DNA of 64,000 bases from Membranipora membranacea (GCA_914767715.1 OU612067.1:12467001-12531000), one strand, 5' to 3'; shown: positions 39,001-54,000, numbered from the stretch's first letter. Notes: generated by a model not told the origin, from the letters alone. Numbers and translations: made by a program.

Positions 39001-42000
39001 GCAATAGCAAAATCACTAGACAGTTTATTTCCAAAAATGTTCAAGCTCCGTTTTGCAATGCCATACAGCTAGGAAAATATAATTTACACACTGTGGTAAA
39101 TGCTCAATAGAAAAAGTGAAACTTGATTTGGGACTAAATATGCATGGAACAAGGAGAGTATGACAAAGAGCAATCACCATTCCTGTATAAAAACTTGCAA
39201 TAAAAGCTCACCAAATATACTACCTAGTTCACTGGCAAATAGAGCTCATGAGTTTCTCTCTCAGCTAATTGTTTGGGCCATCAGAGCAGAAGCCAGCGAT
39301 GGACAATATCAAATCCGATCCAAATTAAAATTATCGAAGATTCTCTTGACAGGGTTTCTGAAGAATTGTCTCCCTCATTCTATCTCACTCTCTAATTTTT
39401 ACTTCTCATAGTTCAAATGCACGGGAAACGAGACTTGGACAACTATAAGCAGAACAAGCTTCACCGTAGACCATTGTGTTTATGATGCACACAAAGAAGT
39501 AGACTGTCATATTAAAGCTACAAATCAAATTGGAGACAGCAATGTGGCAAGTCAGGACACAACAACCCTCTGCACATGTGAGCTAAAACAACTATGTATA
39601 CATCTTGACTGTTCTGATATTCTGAATAAAGCTTTTTTATTTTTGTTGAGAAAAGAATAAAGAGAGCTCACCACTTGAACTTTAAGTGAAGGCACTCAGA
39701 TTGAGTAGTAAATTTAATGACTAAATCAGGCACTGGTTGTTTTAAGTAAAGAGGTGTTCTTTCTTCCATCTAACCTTAACTTGACCCAGAGTGTAGATCT
39801 TGCAAAGAACACATATAATCACATAACAAGCTATCACACAACCATATTACCAGAACAGTTCTTTGAATAACACCCATACCCTAAATATTTCCACTCAAGA
39901 AGTTTCTCTGCCAGTTCCAAGTCTGCTCCAGAATGTGATCAACAGCAATGTAGCCAATTACAGGTTCTAATGATTGACCTCAACTTATTTTTTTCTTGCT
40001 GGTGATTAGTGTCACAGAAATTAGGGTTCTAGTCAAACACCCTCTGCTCGAACGTTGGACCACACAATGAATATGAGTTGAAAGAGAGATTAGAGGTTAC
40101 AAATCCAGCAAAGACCTATTTTTATATATTAATGTTTTTACATATTATTTTCTTTTGTTTCAGACCCGGCGTTGCCTGAAGATATTGCAGGCTATCTAAG
40201 TCAGGACATAGATAACACGACGGGTACACAGAGGCGGAGGATTACGTTGAACCTGCCAATTCGGGTGAAAAAACACAAATCAGTTTGATATCGGATTCAG
40301 TTTTAACTTTTTTTGTTTTGACTGCCATCAGACCCACTTGACTTAAATATATCACAATATTAAATAGCATTTGATTAAGCAAACTGATCCTGATATCGTT
40401 TGCAAATATATTCACATTAAATAAATGTACTTTGTGTCTTTCAAATATCAGGATATTAATCCAAAATGTGAGGAGGTCAAAAACGATGGAATACTGTACC
40501 TGGTTGTTGGAACAGAGGAGGCGCAAAATACATTCCCAATTACTGATCTGGATGCAGTGACGAAATATTCAGTACGTATCATGGTGATGAATGACCAAGG
40601 ATTCCAGACAAATACTACTGTTGAATATGAGACAGGAGAGTTAGGTAAGTATACTGTCCAATGTCATTGTTGCCAGCCTTACAATATGCTGGCAAACAAA
40701 CATGTGAATTAAATCTATTGATATAGTCCACGATGCTGCTATAATGTACTGACAACAAGCTGTTTCAACACATATACAAATATTCACATCAATTTCCCTA
40801 CTGCTGCGGGTATTGAAATAGAAGTGTCTGATGGTGAAATTGCCTGGCTGCGAATTGCTATCATAATCATTCCAAAGGCATAATCAGTCAGCTTGTGACT
40901 CATTGTCAAGTATAAGCAATTGTTCGGGCATTATTGGTCATTCGAGCTTTCTGCCAGTTTACTCAACCGCTTTTTAACATTAATGAAAAAGTCTAGGGTA
41001 GGGATGGGCCCGAAAAAGGAATCAACAGAATATCGGTGTGTGTCGCTGCCATAATGGTTTCTAGATACTTTTTTTTTTATTTTCAGCGCCTTCTTCAGCA
41101 CCAATATTGCAGCTTGATTTCAACAGTTCTTGCGCTATTTTGAACTTGACGCTGCCAAACGAGCCAAATGGCGAAATCACACATTATAAGGTAAGTGAGC
41201 ATTGATTGGTATTATATTATACATGACCATTGCATATCTATGCATAGAAATTTTCTCCCACACTGCACGAGCATATGGCTATTTATGTATGGTAGAAGGA
41301 TCGCTTTCAGTTTGCACTTTAGTTCAGATTAGCTCCTTACCTTTAATCAACTGTAAAACCTTTGCCTGAGTTTGAGACGAATGGTATTAGGACTACGAAT
41401 GCATATCATAATACTGTAAGATTCAGTTCTGAACACAAAGTTTGATACTGATGGTAATTCTGTGTTAGTAACTGTGTATTTCAACACTGATCCATTAAAT
41501 CATATTGTTCTTTCATGCACTCAATGAATTTGGTAGCGCAGGGCATTTCCAGCCACATATCAATGCATATTATGGTATGATGGCAAAACATTCTGCAAAA
41601 GGATAATCATATTTTCAATTTCCTTCTATTTCAGTATGGTTGCTGGTATTTTGGCGAAGTGCAGGATTTGAATCAAACAGTAAATGCATCAAATCTTATT
41701 GATCGTGGAAACCAGACAGAAGTTTGTGGTTTGGAATCAGCGTCCCGCATCCAATGCGTGGCAAATGCGGTTAATAGTATTGGAGCAAGTCCAACAGCAG
41801 AAAGGGAAGGATACACAGTTGTGGCAGGTACTATCGATTGAATTGAACTCAAATGAAACAAGCAAAATTTGAATATTATAATAAAAAACTGTATGAAGCA
41901 GGTCTGATGATCTGATTTTCTTGTATCTTTGACTTTTGTTGAAAACTCCACATAGATACCTAAGCTTGCACATAATAAAACAAAACTTCCCTTGACATAC

Positions 42001-45000
42001 AACTGTATAGAATAACTGACACCACTTGACAAGGATTGATCGATCTTAGTAATGTTTAATGTGCCTTGTAAGAATACAACCATCATTTTAATCAGAAAAT
42101 GCTTCAATTTACCAGTGAATACTATCAAAGCACCAGAGGTTGGGGCGATAGATGAATCTACTGGTACTGTAGACATCAGAATATATCCAGTTGTGCCAGA
42201 AAATGACAACGTTAACATAACGTAAGTAACTGTCGTAGAACCATCATGCTTCTCTGCATGGTTTTTCACTTAGAGCTTCTGTGCTAATTGGTTAGTCACA
42301 TTCTTACTTTCTCATTATATCCATCAGTGTCTCAAATTACATATCGTACAGTTTTGAGGATGGATGAACATAACTTCCTGCGATAAAGCCAGATAAAAAA
42401 GCCCCTCTCGATTTCGTTAATTTGCTTGTTTTGATTGCTCCCTGCAGGTCATATGACTTGTCACAACGCAACGTTTTTACAGTCTAATGAAAGTATTGGC
42501 TGTTGTGATAAGAGCTTTTATGGTAGCGATATAAATAGCTTAGGAAATTAGTCTTGAGCTATTCTACAAACTTCATGAATTTCCATGTACACCCTCTATC
42601 TGTGTAGCACTTTAGGTGTGTTTCCAACATAAAAATACAATGCCCTGGATACTTTAGATAGTAAGAATAAAAATTTAAGATGTTGTCAATCATTCAACAA
42701 TTCAAAGTTTTAGCATTTTAGCGATCTAGCATGGTATATATTTTTGCAGTCTATATATGGTCGTGATAAGCCAGGAAGGGAGTGGTGGGCCAAATAACAG
42801 AAGGAAGAGATCGCTACCAACAGAATGCAGTGTTGACAAATTATACAACTCAACTGTGGCAGCTGCAAATAACCAGACATGCTACATTACAGCTGTTTTT
42901 GAACCTAAACAGCTAAAGACCAGTGGTCTGGACTTCACAGTAGGCAGTAAGGAAAGCAACTCAGGCTACTATAACCAGCCACTGAAGAAAGATACAAAAT
43001 ACACTGTTCACGTCGGCTATAAAGGCATCATCGAGGTGTGTGATATACCCAGACAGCATTTGTTCATTCCACAACCGAAAATTGTTACCAAATATGAATA
43101 TATTTATTTTGAATATTCATTCATAGATTGTTTACTTTTGCAGAATAAAAAGAGTTTCACACAGATCACAGATTCAACCTCATTTCAAGGTGAGTGGGTT
43201 GTAATGTTTGACTCAGTCTGTGTTCAAGCAGTCTGTTTATCACAAAAGTAAAAATGAGAATGGTGGAGGTTGTCCCTCAGCAGTTGTTGGTATCAGCAGT
43301 CCCGCATCAAAAAAGCTTTGCTGCCATCAGGAAATTGAGAGATATTATAGTTTATTAGTTTTGAGAACAAATTTAATTCAATGTTGTCTCAACAATAATA
43401 TGATGAAATCATTCACAGTCATAACAATTGATTGTTTTATTTTTTAGTAACAGAAGAACTGCTAACAACAACTGCAAAACCTATTGCTGCCATTGTAGCT
43501 GGAACCATTGTTCCCGTGGTCGCTGTAGCCTTGGTTATAGGTGCTGTGTTTTTATATATCAAAAGGTAAGCAGCAAATGTTATTTATATTTGTTGTCTGT
43601 TTCCTTGTTACACACCATGCCATGTAATTTCTAAGCCTAGTATTTCGATTGGTGTCACAGCTTGTTGAAATCAATGATCAGTAGAAAAACAAAGTTGACG
43701 GTCGCGCAGGCTCAGGTTAACAAGACTGTGAAAAATGACTCTTAACCCTTGTTTGATATGGAATGGGTTTTTTTCACGAAGTTTTAACATCCAATATGAC
43801 CAATTCAATTGTTTTAGATTTAGAAACAAACCTGACAAAATAGACAAAGAAATTGAATTCACCCCGCTTCAGAAAGCTAAACAATCACCTAAGCCTATGA
43901 CAAAGCCTACACTAAAGCCAAAGCCTGTTGGTAAGTTTTTTTATTTTGGGGTTACCCCTCAGCTCATTTTGTCAATCAGATCTGTCTCTAAATGAGTTTT
44001 AAGTTGCTTCATAGCTAAACAGTATTACTATCCGACAAGAGTACCTATTAGCGGGAACCTAGCATGAAATGACAACCTTCTCTTTCTGAAAATACTTTAC
44101 TTCTTTTCAATTATTCAACTGAGTAGGGATTGCTCGACAATGAAGCATCAAATAGATAGATATTGAGACTATACCAGCATTATTTCCTTGACCTAATTGT
44201 AATTAGTGAGCGGCTTGCTATTTGTTTTGGTATCTGAGTCTCTACAGAAACTGTAGACCCTGCAAACACCAGGCAAACAGTCAGCTCAAATAGCCTTGAA
44301 TTTACTCTGCTTGATTGTATGTGATAATGATGTCATGTCTTTTAAATTTATCTCATTCCATTTTAAATACCAGCCTGAGAAGAGTAGAGCAGCTGAGAAA
44401 AGGAAGTATAATAAAAGCTCCATATTAATGTTCGATCCCACTTGTCACTAAATACCAAATTCAAATTCAACCTCTAAATATATCCCTTCTAAAATCTTTA
44501 CAAATAATGCAGATTTTTACCAATCGCATCAGTTTCACATTCCTTGCTCTTGTTTCTTGTTAGACCGTAATCCTGTCCAGATATATGACGAAGTAAGAGT
44601 CACTCACATCACCAAGCTACTCAACTTGGCCACCACCCAAGAGGAATCACTTAAAGAGGATTACAAGGTTTGTATGATTACGGCACATCAACTTTCCTGT
44701 ACTCATTGTTGCGGGCTTTCATTTCTTTCACAGTATAGAGATATTTATATTCAAAGTCATGCCGTTGTCATAAATATGTGTCCTGTCAAATGCTTCTCAA
44801 TGCAATGCATTGCTCTGTTTTGTATTACACCGGTAGGTGGTCAAACCCATCCAGATTGGTTTGTAACCACATATGACTGTTGTTGCCAATGTGACAGTTG
44901 CGACCAGATAACCATCGATGGGAAGTATTTACAATGCAAGCTCATACGAATGTGTTAAAAACGGTGACAACCCCATAGACAAATCATGTGTTTTGTCAAT

Positions 45001-48000
45001 GTACAACCCTTTCAAGAGGTGACCATTATCAATGGTGGGACCATTTTTACCTGATGGAATGTAGCCAACATATCCAGTTGTGGCCATCACATCTGGATAG
45101 GTTTGTAAATCAAATATTTTGTTCAAAACATATGCGTTGGTACTCAGATGTCAAGATGAGATATGTGTACCGATTTGCAATATCGGTTTATAACACAGCG
45201 TAAAACACTCTACAAATGTGTCCAGCTTGGTTTGCAACAGCAATGCTTCTCCATCGAATCCATCTGGATGGTTTTTTTTGTGTAAAACTTACTGAACAAG
45301 CCACTTCAGATCGGTCGGTCAATACCATTTTTATTTCAGAAACTTGGAGCCTTACCTAAGCCGATTATGGAGGTAGCTAGTCGCCCAGAGAACAAGGGAA
45401 AGTGCAAATATAAAGGCCTCTACCCTGGTGAGCATAAAATTATGTATTATTATGTGTTACAACAAAGATGTCACAAATTCCAGTACATTTTTTGCCGTTA
45501 TTATAGCAGGGTACTAAGGAAGTAAGCTTTCATTGTCAATGTATGTCAAGTGAACTGAATGAAAGAATGAAGGCTCTTGCTCAGTTGTATTATAGGTATA
45601 CAGTGTAGCAGCTTCTGTAAAGTCATATTATAGGTGTACAGTGTATCAGTATCAGTGTATATCATCTTATAGGCTAAAACTTCTTTTCCTTCAGGTGATA
45701 CTAACAGAGTGGTTCTCGATACTGAGAGCCCTGATCACAGTGATTTCATCAATGCCTCTCATATTCAGGTTTGATGAGTCAGTTATCATCATTTTCCTGT
45801 AGTATACCATAGACTTAATATACTATGTAGTATATTAAGTCTATGTAGTATAGAAACAGAATGTGACACATTGCGGATTGTTGAATAGTTATGGCTCCTG
45901 CCTCTCTATTTCGCATGCAAACGTCGATCAACCTTCATGCTCAAACTCGTCTAAATCATTTATGCTGCCATGACAAATTGAATTATTTCTGCCTACAGAG
46001 TACAATAATCAGCAGCAAGTTTCATCAACCAGAATAAGTCATGATCATCCTAAATTTAATTGACTATGAAGAGTGGGACTGTTTGTAGTGATGCTCTTTG
46101 TTCAGAGAACAATAGACAGAATCATCTCATTTAGTTTTTAACAAAATAATTTAAGACTGCTTGAATATTTTAAAATCATTGGTTCTCCATTTAATCATAT
46201 TAAACGCACCCAGTTAAAATCATGAACAGGGAAGTTCCTGGTTCGTTTTGTATTATTAGAAACACAAGTTTCATAATGTTTACTTTAAACTGTTTATTCA
46301 AGATATCACATTCATATTTTACAGGGCTATACAGGGAATAATGAGTACATTGCTTCACAAGGTATAGTTATAATCATGGCTTGAATCAACTTCCTCATTC
46401 TAGCCTCAAACTTTGCGCAGCGTCTAAATCTAAGCACACTACAATATGAGTCAGACTATGAGCGTTAAAAAGTTAGGATCAAAACCATTATAATACACAA
46501 ACCTGCTAGTAATGGATATGGCGGTGGTTTCTATAGAATATGGTATCATTTATACCATTGTATGACTGTGCTCTTGTAGGTCCTCAGAAAGCAACCATTG
46601 ATGACTTTTGGTTGATGATATGGCAGCAAAAGGTCAAGGCTGTAGTAATGGTTACAAATCTAGTTGAAAACGGCCATGTAAGTCACTATAATACTATATA
46701 ATGATCCCCGCTAATTTGTTTGTTTGTGTATTTAGCATTGCAATGATCACCAAGACCTATAAAGTAATTTTTTATTATAATATTCTGATTTTATAGAATT
46801 CAGTCCCAATGCTGTCCGAATCACATATAATATCATAGTATATTATGTCCTACTTTATACATATGACAATATTCCTGTCGATCATGTTTCTTTATTAAAG
46901 CCGAAATGTGAGATGTACTGGCCCATGGATGAGACAAGCCCAATATCCTTCCGAGATATAACTGTCAGCATGACTTCTTATGTTATGTGGGCCGACTACC
47001 TCATACGAGAGCTGGAGGTATCAAAGGTTTGTGCATAATGTTTATCATTAAAATTTTCCTAGGATTGTGATGGGCCCTAGTGATAGCCTCAGTCTGTATA
47101 CTCTATCAGCTGAATATTTTGTTATGGAGTTAATTATAGCTAGTTTGGCTATAAAAACATATCTTATATCTGCATTGTTTGAATGTTTGAATGTGATCTA
47201 CTCTATTTCACCAGGATGGTCAAACTAGGATGATTCAACAATTCCACTTCACGTCTTGGCCGGATCATGACGTGCCGAACGAAATGAGTCCTTTCATTAC
47301 TTTCTACAGAAGAGTTCACTCTGAAACATTCAGACTTACTGGTCCTCTTCTTGTGCACTGCAGGTAAATCAGTAATCATGAAATTCTAGTTATTTTGGAC
47401 TGATTTAGGTACCTTTTTAGGCCCATAGTTCTAGAGGAGGCAATGCCTCCTCTGGAAATATAAATATAGTTGCCTAAAAAGACTGAGATTGAAAAATCTA
47501 TGCCAGAATAGGCTCCACTGGGATTAACATTTCCCTAATTGCTTTGGGAGGAGCTCACAGCACCCCCTCCTAATGATGCTTCGGACTAACCTCCCCTACA
47601 ATGTTGACTAAACTACTGCTCTGGTTTTATGGTATTTGTACACTGTATACATTGCACACTGTTCCTTTTTTAAGTTCAATAGTAAAATAAAAGCAATATT
47701 TTTTTCTATTTTGCTTTGATCATGTTAAGAATTTGTATCTCTATAACAGTGCCGGTGTTGGGCGGACGGGTACATTCCTAGGACTGGACACACTGATGAA
47801 CCGAGCGGAGAAAAACCCACAAGTTGATCTATTTGACTGCATACGACTGATGAGAGAGAGGCGACCAAGCATGGTCCAAACTGAGGTGGGGCATCATTGA
47901 AAATTGGTGATGGTGTCAAATCCTGCGTTTTATGTTTCTCATGACAAAGATCATCATTGGCTTGTGACAGGGTTCATTTTTCTCTATAGAATCAAGGCAT

Positions 48001-51000
48001 CCACAACTGATTGATCAAATATTTCGATCTGTCCAGCACATTTCATGTGGTGCCATTTCTAAGATTTAAATGTGCTAGCATACTTTATTTCCATTCGATA
48101 ATCATATCACAGGTGCAGCGGTGTAAGTACAGGTTCCATAAGCTACAACGTAGTTTTGAACTGCTTTCTTTTGTAAAAAAAAGTTTGCAATGGACCACAT
48201 TTGAGACAACGCAATAGTTCAAAATAACGATAAAGTAGTATGCAGTTAGCGGATGGTAAAAAGCGCTTCCTCCAAGCTTGGCCTTTACTTGGTAGTCTAA
48301 GCTAAACCTTTTTTTATCACTAGAGCTAGCTGAACTTACTGATCTTCGGGATAATTTACATGCTCTGTAAGTATGTACAATGACAAATCTAGATATAATG
48401 AGTGTCAGTTATAACAAAACAATCATGGACTCAATATATTATTTCATCTACTTATTGTTTCTTGATTGGCTCTTTCAGCCGAAGCAGTATATAATACAAT
48501 GATACGTACTTATATTTTTTGTTAACAGAAGCAGTACATATTCCTTCACAAAGTGATTTATGAGGCTTACACTACATCGAGCTACGTGGTGCCAGCAAAC
48601 GAGATTGAAAGCCGATTATCTTCTTGCCAGATATACTCCAACACCGAGAGTCCCCTTGCTGACGAGTTTGAAGTAAATCAATTTTTATATAGCATTATTG
48701 TAGTGGGAACAGGGTAGTGGGCTATCTTGTTGCCCCCTTGCTAAATATTTGTCTTTAATTAGATAATCGGAACTTTCAATCATACAGTGCAATGTAAACT
48801 GGTATATAGGAACAAAGGTTGAAGAGTTTTGAACCGCAAAAAAAACAGTTCTGTATCCGAGCCTACGAATATAAATTTATCTGCGGTTGGAAACTCTGCG
48901 ACAAACTTAGCTTGATCTAAAATGGTTTCTTTTATTATTTAACCTAACTGGGTGCAGTGAAATCTCTCATATCAACACCATGTACCACATGTGTTTGCAT
49001 TGCTGCCGTAGAATTGGAACAGAGTGAGTGTTGTGATCTTAATGTTACATTTTTTTACATTCAGCATCTACAGATGATGATTAGACTGCATGACCTCGAT
49101 GTTTCTGAAGGGCAGAGTCTGGAAAATCAGCGAAAGAACAGAAATCAAGATATCCTGCCTCCAAGCAAACCGAAAAGTAAGCAAAAAATTTTAAATTTGA
49201 AAAGATGCAACAACTTCTTTCATTCAAGCTTTTTTTAATAGATTAGCCTCAGAAAAGGATTATGCAGCCCCTTCTATATATATTGATGTTCATTCATGTC
49301 AGTCAAAATACATACTACCAAAGCCTAAAACTTATACTGATTATGGAGACCTTACATAGTCCATAAGTTAAAAGTGCTGAAAGGACATAGCTCGCTCTGA
49401 GATGGCAAGCTAGAAAGCTTAACAGGAGTTGTAAACAATGACTTTATCAATTTTATATATCCTAACGTGATGTAATTTTCTTTTATCAAAAAGCTGATAA
49501 GGAAAGACTTCTGAGGCCGAAGGTCATGATCTCTGCAGAAGGAGACTATATCAATGCTGTTCTTATCGATGTAAGTAGAATCAGATGAATGTTTGTTTAG
49601 CTGCATAACTTGATTTCTCTTTCCTTCCACTCTCATCTCATGTAATCATCTTCTTCTCTTCTGCACACATGCCCAAACCCTGCAACCTTCTTCTTCTCAT
49701 CAAGTCTAACACACTCATGATATTCGCTTCTTATCTTATACTTTCGTTGGTTTTGTGCTCCTCAAGACTAATTTCGAGACAGTATCGCAACATTCTCATC
49801 TCACATGTACTGAATCTTTCAGCAAGATAATCTGTCAATGGCCATGTTTCAGCTCCATACAATAACACCGGGCGTATCACTGTCTTATAGATGAGCACCT
49901 TCAACTTTTGAGGTACTTTCCTGTCGCACAATACTCCCAGGTATTTGAATGTGGTTCTTTGAGGCAAAGTTGCATGTGCAGGGCCATCATACTCTTTTAA
50001 TCTGATGTTGTCACTGCTGTCTTTTGGGGGTAGGTACTCAGTTTTAGACCTGCTGACTTTTAGGCCCACATCCTCTAATCTTCTTCTCCAGTCCTCTAAT
50101 CCCTCTTGCATATCGTGTCGACTCTCATCACAAAAACCAAATCATCTGCAAACAGCATACTCCACCGTGTGTCTTCTCCACTGTCATCCGAGATAACATC
50201 CATTATAATTATAAAAAGTAACGGGCTAAGGGCTGATCCTTGGTGTAGTCCAACTTCCACTCTTATTTTTTCTGTCTCTCCTGCATTTGCTACCACTCTT
50301 GTTGTTGAGTCCTTGTACATATCCTTGATGATGTCAATGTATACTTCAGGCACATGACGCTTCCTCAGACAATACCAAATAAGCTCTTTTGGGATGGTAT
50401 CATACGCCTTTTCCAGGTCAACAAATACCATATGCAGCTCCTTGATGAATTCCCTATACTTCTCCTGTAGCATATGTAGGCAAAACATGGGCTCTGTGGT
50501 TGATTTGCCTCTCTGAAACCCATATTGATTGTCTTTAATCTTGACTAACTGTCTTAACCTCGACTCAATAACTCTCTCATAGAGTTTGAGGGAGTGGCTA
50601 AGGATCTTTATACCTCTTTAATTATCACAACTAGGTATCTTTGGTATCCCTCGTCTCTTAGCTTCCCTAAAACATGATGTTATCTATGTTGTTCCTGTGT
50701 CCTTAAGTTTCTTTATCATTTCTATGGGGAGCTCATCAGGTCCCTTCGCTTTATTCAATTTCATCGTTCCTATCTGATTTCCTACTTCCTCGACCGAGAT
50801 GTCCTCAACTGGTCCCTGTACTTTCTCCATTGCTCCTATTTCTGGCGTTCTGTTTTTGGTGTTTAGTAGTTTGTTGAAATAATCCTTCCATCTTTCTTTG
50901 ATGTCCTTATCTTCACTCATGATCCTTCAGTGTTCATCTTTGATCCTTTGAACTCCTTTGCCTTGTTCTTGCTAACTTATAAATTTCCTCCGGGCCATTT

Positions 51001-54000
51001 TCTTCTAGATCTTTATACAAATGTTCATAACCTGTTTCTTTTTCTATTGCACACTTCTCTTTGCTGATCTTATTCATTTGTTTCATTGTCTCCTTATCTT
51101 CATCTGATCTCGTTCTTTTCCAGTCTTCGAAAGCTCCTCTCTTATCTTTCACAGCCTCTTGGACTTCTTCGTTCCACCACCATGATTCCTTCTCTATGTA
51201 CCTTCCTCCTTTTCTGACTTCAAGTTACTCCTTTCCAGCTCGTCACCCTCTTCCTCTTTGATTTTCCACCAGATTTTCATCGGTCTCTCTCTCACTGTCT
51301 TTTTCCTCTTTCTGATCTTGTAATCCATCACTAAGAGCCTGTGCTGTGGTGCTATTGGTTCACCTGGGATCACTTTACAATCTTCCACATTGCCAAAGTC
51401 TTCTTGTCGTATCATGATGTAATTAATCACTGTCTGGTTAAGGCCGCTTTTGTATGCGTAGGTCTTCTCATCCGTTATGGCAAAGAAAGTATTTGCCAGC
51501 GCCAAATCTGTACTTCTTGCGTAATCCATGATCTTTTCCCCCTCGTCATTCCTCCTATCTGCTGACTTTCCATGCCATCTCTCAAAGCCCTACAATATGT
51601 CTGCTCCTTCATGTCCATTCAAATCACCTGCCAATATCAGTTGTTCTGAGGCCGAAATCCTCGTAGTAACTCCTTCCAGTTGGTTCCAGAATCTCAGTTT
51701 TTCCTCCTCTTCACATCCTTGTTGGCGCGCATATGCTGTCACAATGTTTACGTCTTTTCGGGTGTTACCAGTTTCATTGTCATGATTCTGTCCGACGCTC
51801 TCTCAGTCGCTATCACTCTATCCAGCCACTCTTCACTAAGGCATATCGACACTCCATTTCTCGGTCGTCCGCTTCCACTATAAGATAACTTGTACCCATC
51901 TCCAATTGTTCTCGCTTTTCCTCCTGATTTGCCACCAGTCCATTGTGTCTCCTGCAAGTATAGTATTTGTATCTTTCTCCTTTTCATCATGTCTGCTACT
52001 TCTCTGCTTTTCCCTGTGAGTGTCCCGATGTTAAGGGATGCCACTCTCAATTTCGTTTGCCTCTCTCATTTTCTTCCCATAGCGTCAAGGCATATATGCC
52101 GCTGCGCATCGCTTCCGGGGTATGCCCTAGCATTATCTGTCATTCTGATTGTCTCCGGCATGATTATTTTTGTGGCATGCTTTATTAAGGACCGGATGCT
52201 CTTCCTGACGTCCAACCTCTGTGTTTACCGGGGCTGCGGACCAGCTGTCTGCTCCGCTGGTTTGCTGAACATCCAGGCCACATTGATAATAATGATAATA
52301 CAACAAGCAATTAAATTGCTCAATTACAGGCATACAGGAAGCAGACGCATTTGATAGCTACTCAGGCTCCTCTTCCATCCACAGTTGCAGATTTCTGGAA
52401 TGTAATTTGTGATCAGAAGATCAAAGTGATTGTTCATCTGGATTCGTTGTTGGTAAGTTTAATCAGTCATCTTGTTGCAGTATCTTGCAACAGTATCAGC
52501 ACCAAATTGATCATAGGTACATCCATTGGCACATAGGCTGCTGATGCTCCAACCGCACAAAAAAAAGAAATGATAAGTTGGTAAGAGGTGGGCTAAACCA
52601 GCCAGAAATATTAGAGAGAACCATAGACTTAGTATATCAAGTCTCTGGAGACAAATCACATGGCAGGCAATGGCTTTCCCTTTTGCACCATTGGCACAAA
52701 AGAGGGTAAGCACTTATTCTTCCTACTAGAGAACATCCTAGAAGTTTGAAACCATTAAAGAAATCCACAAATATGCAGAAAGTAATTTTTCCCTGCCCAT
52801 TTTATTTATAGAAAGGAGAGGAATTCTATCCAGCATTTGATGGTGGTGAAACTGCTATTGATGATCAGAATAAGGTAGTCAAGAGAGTGCAAACTACACA
52901 GGACAATGGTATATCATTCATCAAACTTCAGTTCAGCACTTTTTATGAGGTGAGAACTGAGAACCATAACCAAAATTTTTGTCCCAAATTAATTTTCACA
53001 TTCCAATCAACAATAAAGGTTGAATGGCCTTTTTAGGTTTTATGATAGCATGTGGGGTCAATTTGTAATTTTAAAACTTAATTTCGCTCTAACATTGTAA
53101 CCTGAAAACTGATAAGTCTAGACTCTAAAAAGGACAAATTTGTATTCACAAAGAACATCAGCATATACAACAAATTGATTGCATCTATAATAACATTGAC
53201 AGGAATATATGGATCGTTTGTAAGATATAGTGTGGGTATTTGTGAAGATATGCCATGAGTATAAACTTTTCGTTTCAAACTGGATAAAACCTAAAATCTG
53301 GCAGCTTGTCAAATATGTACCCCTCCTGCAGATAGTATTACATCAATGTTAATTATGATTATTATCTGACTGTATACGTAGGATTGCGAGGTAATGGTGA
53401 TGAGCAATGATAGCTGGCACACTGTCAGTATCCCCGCAGTAACAGATATGTTACACTATCTGGAGAGTCTGGAGAAATGTCAGCAGCAGACAGGGGATAA
53501 TAGAATCTGCATAGTTAGCAAGTAAGACAGGAATCAAGAAAATAGATATTTATTTCTTTGGTTTTTCTGACTATTTATTGCCTCAATTTGTTAAGATTAT
53601 CATATTATGTTAATACTAGATCATGGGGTGACAGATGGGGTTTTTTGAGACAAAAAACCATCCAAAATTTGATATGATTGTTTTCTGGCCAAAACATTCT
53701 ATAAAGCGGAAGAATTTTTATTAGAGCTGATAGAAGATCATATTTAGGCCAAACAGCTGTCTCCGATTCGCAGCTGGGTAGGGAGAGACCCCCATAGCCA
53801 ATCAGAGCCAACACATTGGCTACTAATGTCTTATGCGTCTTTCATCTGCTAAGGCCATAGCTTCTATGTGTGTATTTCTTAATACTATTAAATTTTAATG
53901 CAGTTGCTTTTTAAAACCCGCTGTGTTATCTTTGTAGCGATGGTGGGATGAAATGTGGACTGATGATTTGTGCTTACAATGCTGTTGAGAAGATGAAAGC

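Larger units (their letters stand above)
49600..52310 (-). mobile_element. RTE-like non-LTR retrotransposon, degraded, antisense in gene B intron
   Basis: Minus-strand coding remains in order: endonuclease start (RVASLNIGTLTG, LQETQW, GVSICLSEEW), endonuclease C-terminal and linker part (51529-51194), reverse transcriptase (FVDLEKAYDTIP, LHQGSALSPLLF, LFADDLVFV) and the C-terminal part (KYLGVLCD, PVLLYGAETW, RMLRYC). The frame is broken several times, so it is not active. The 5' end near 52300 is preceded on the plus strand by an ATAATAATGATAATA run. The 3' end falls near 49600 and its exact position is unclear. Protein similarity suggests the RTE clade from memory of its motifs, without a search. 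Confidence 0.8.

Noticed and set aside
41673-42269. 198-codon minus-strand ORF, the longest in the window
   Set aside because: It lies antisense over gene B exons 29 and 30, which have clear splice sites and paralogues. Its protein has no recognisable motif.
42757-43251. Apparent 164-codon plus-strand ORF as a stand-alone gene
   Set aside because: It is gene B exon 31 read through its donor into the intron. The exon boundaries are supported by the gene A copy.
51890-52354. 154-codon plus-strand ORF
   Set aside because: It is antisense to the LINE 5' region and endonuclease fragment. The minus strand carries the recognisable protein motifs.
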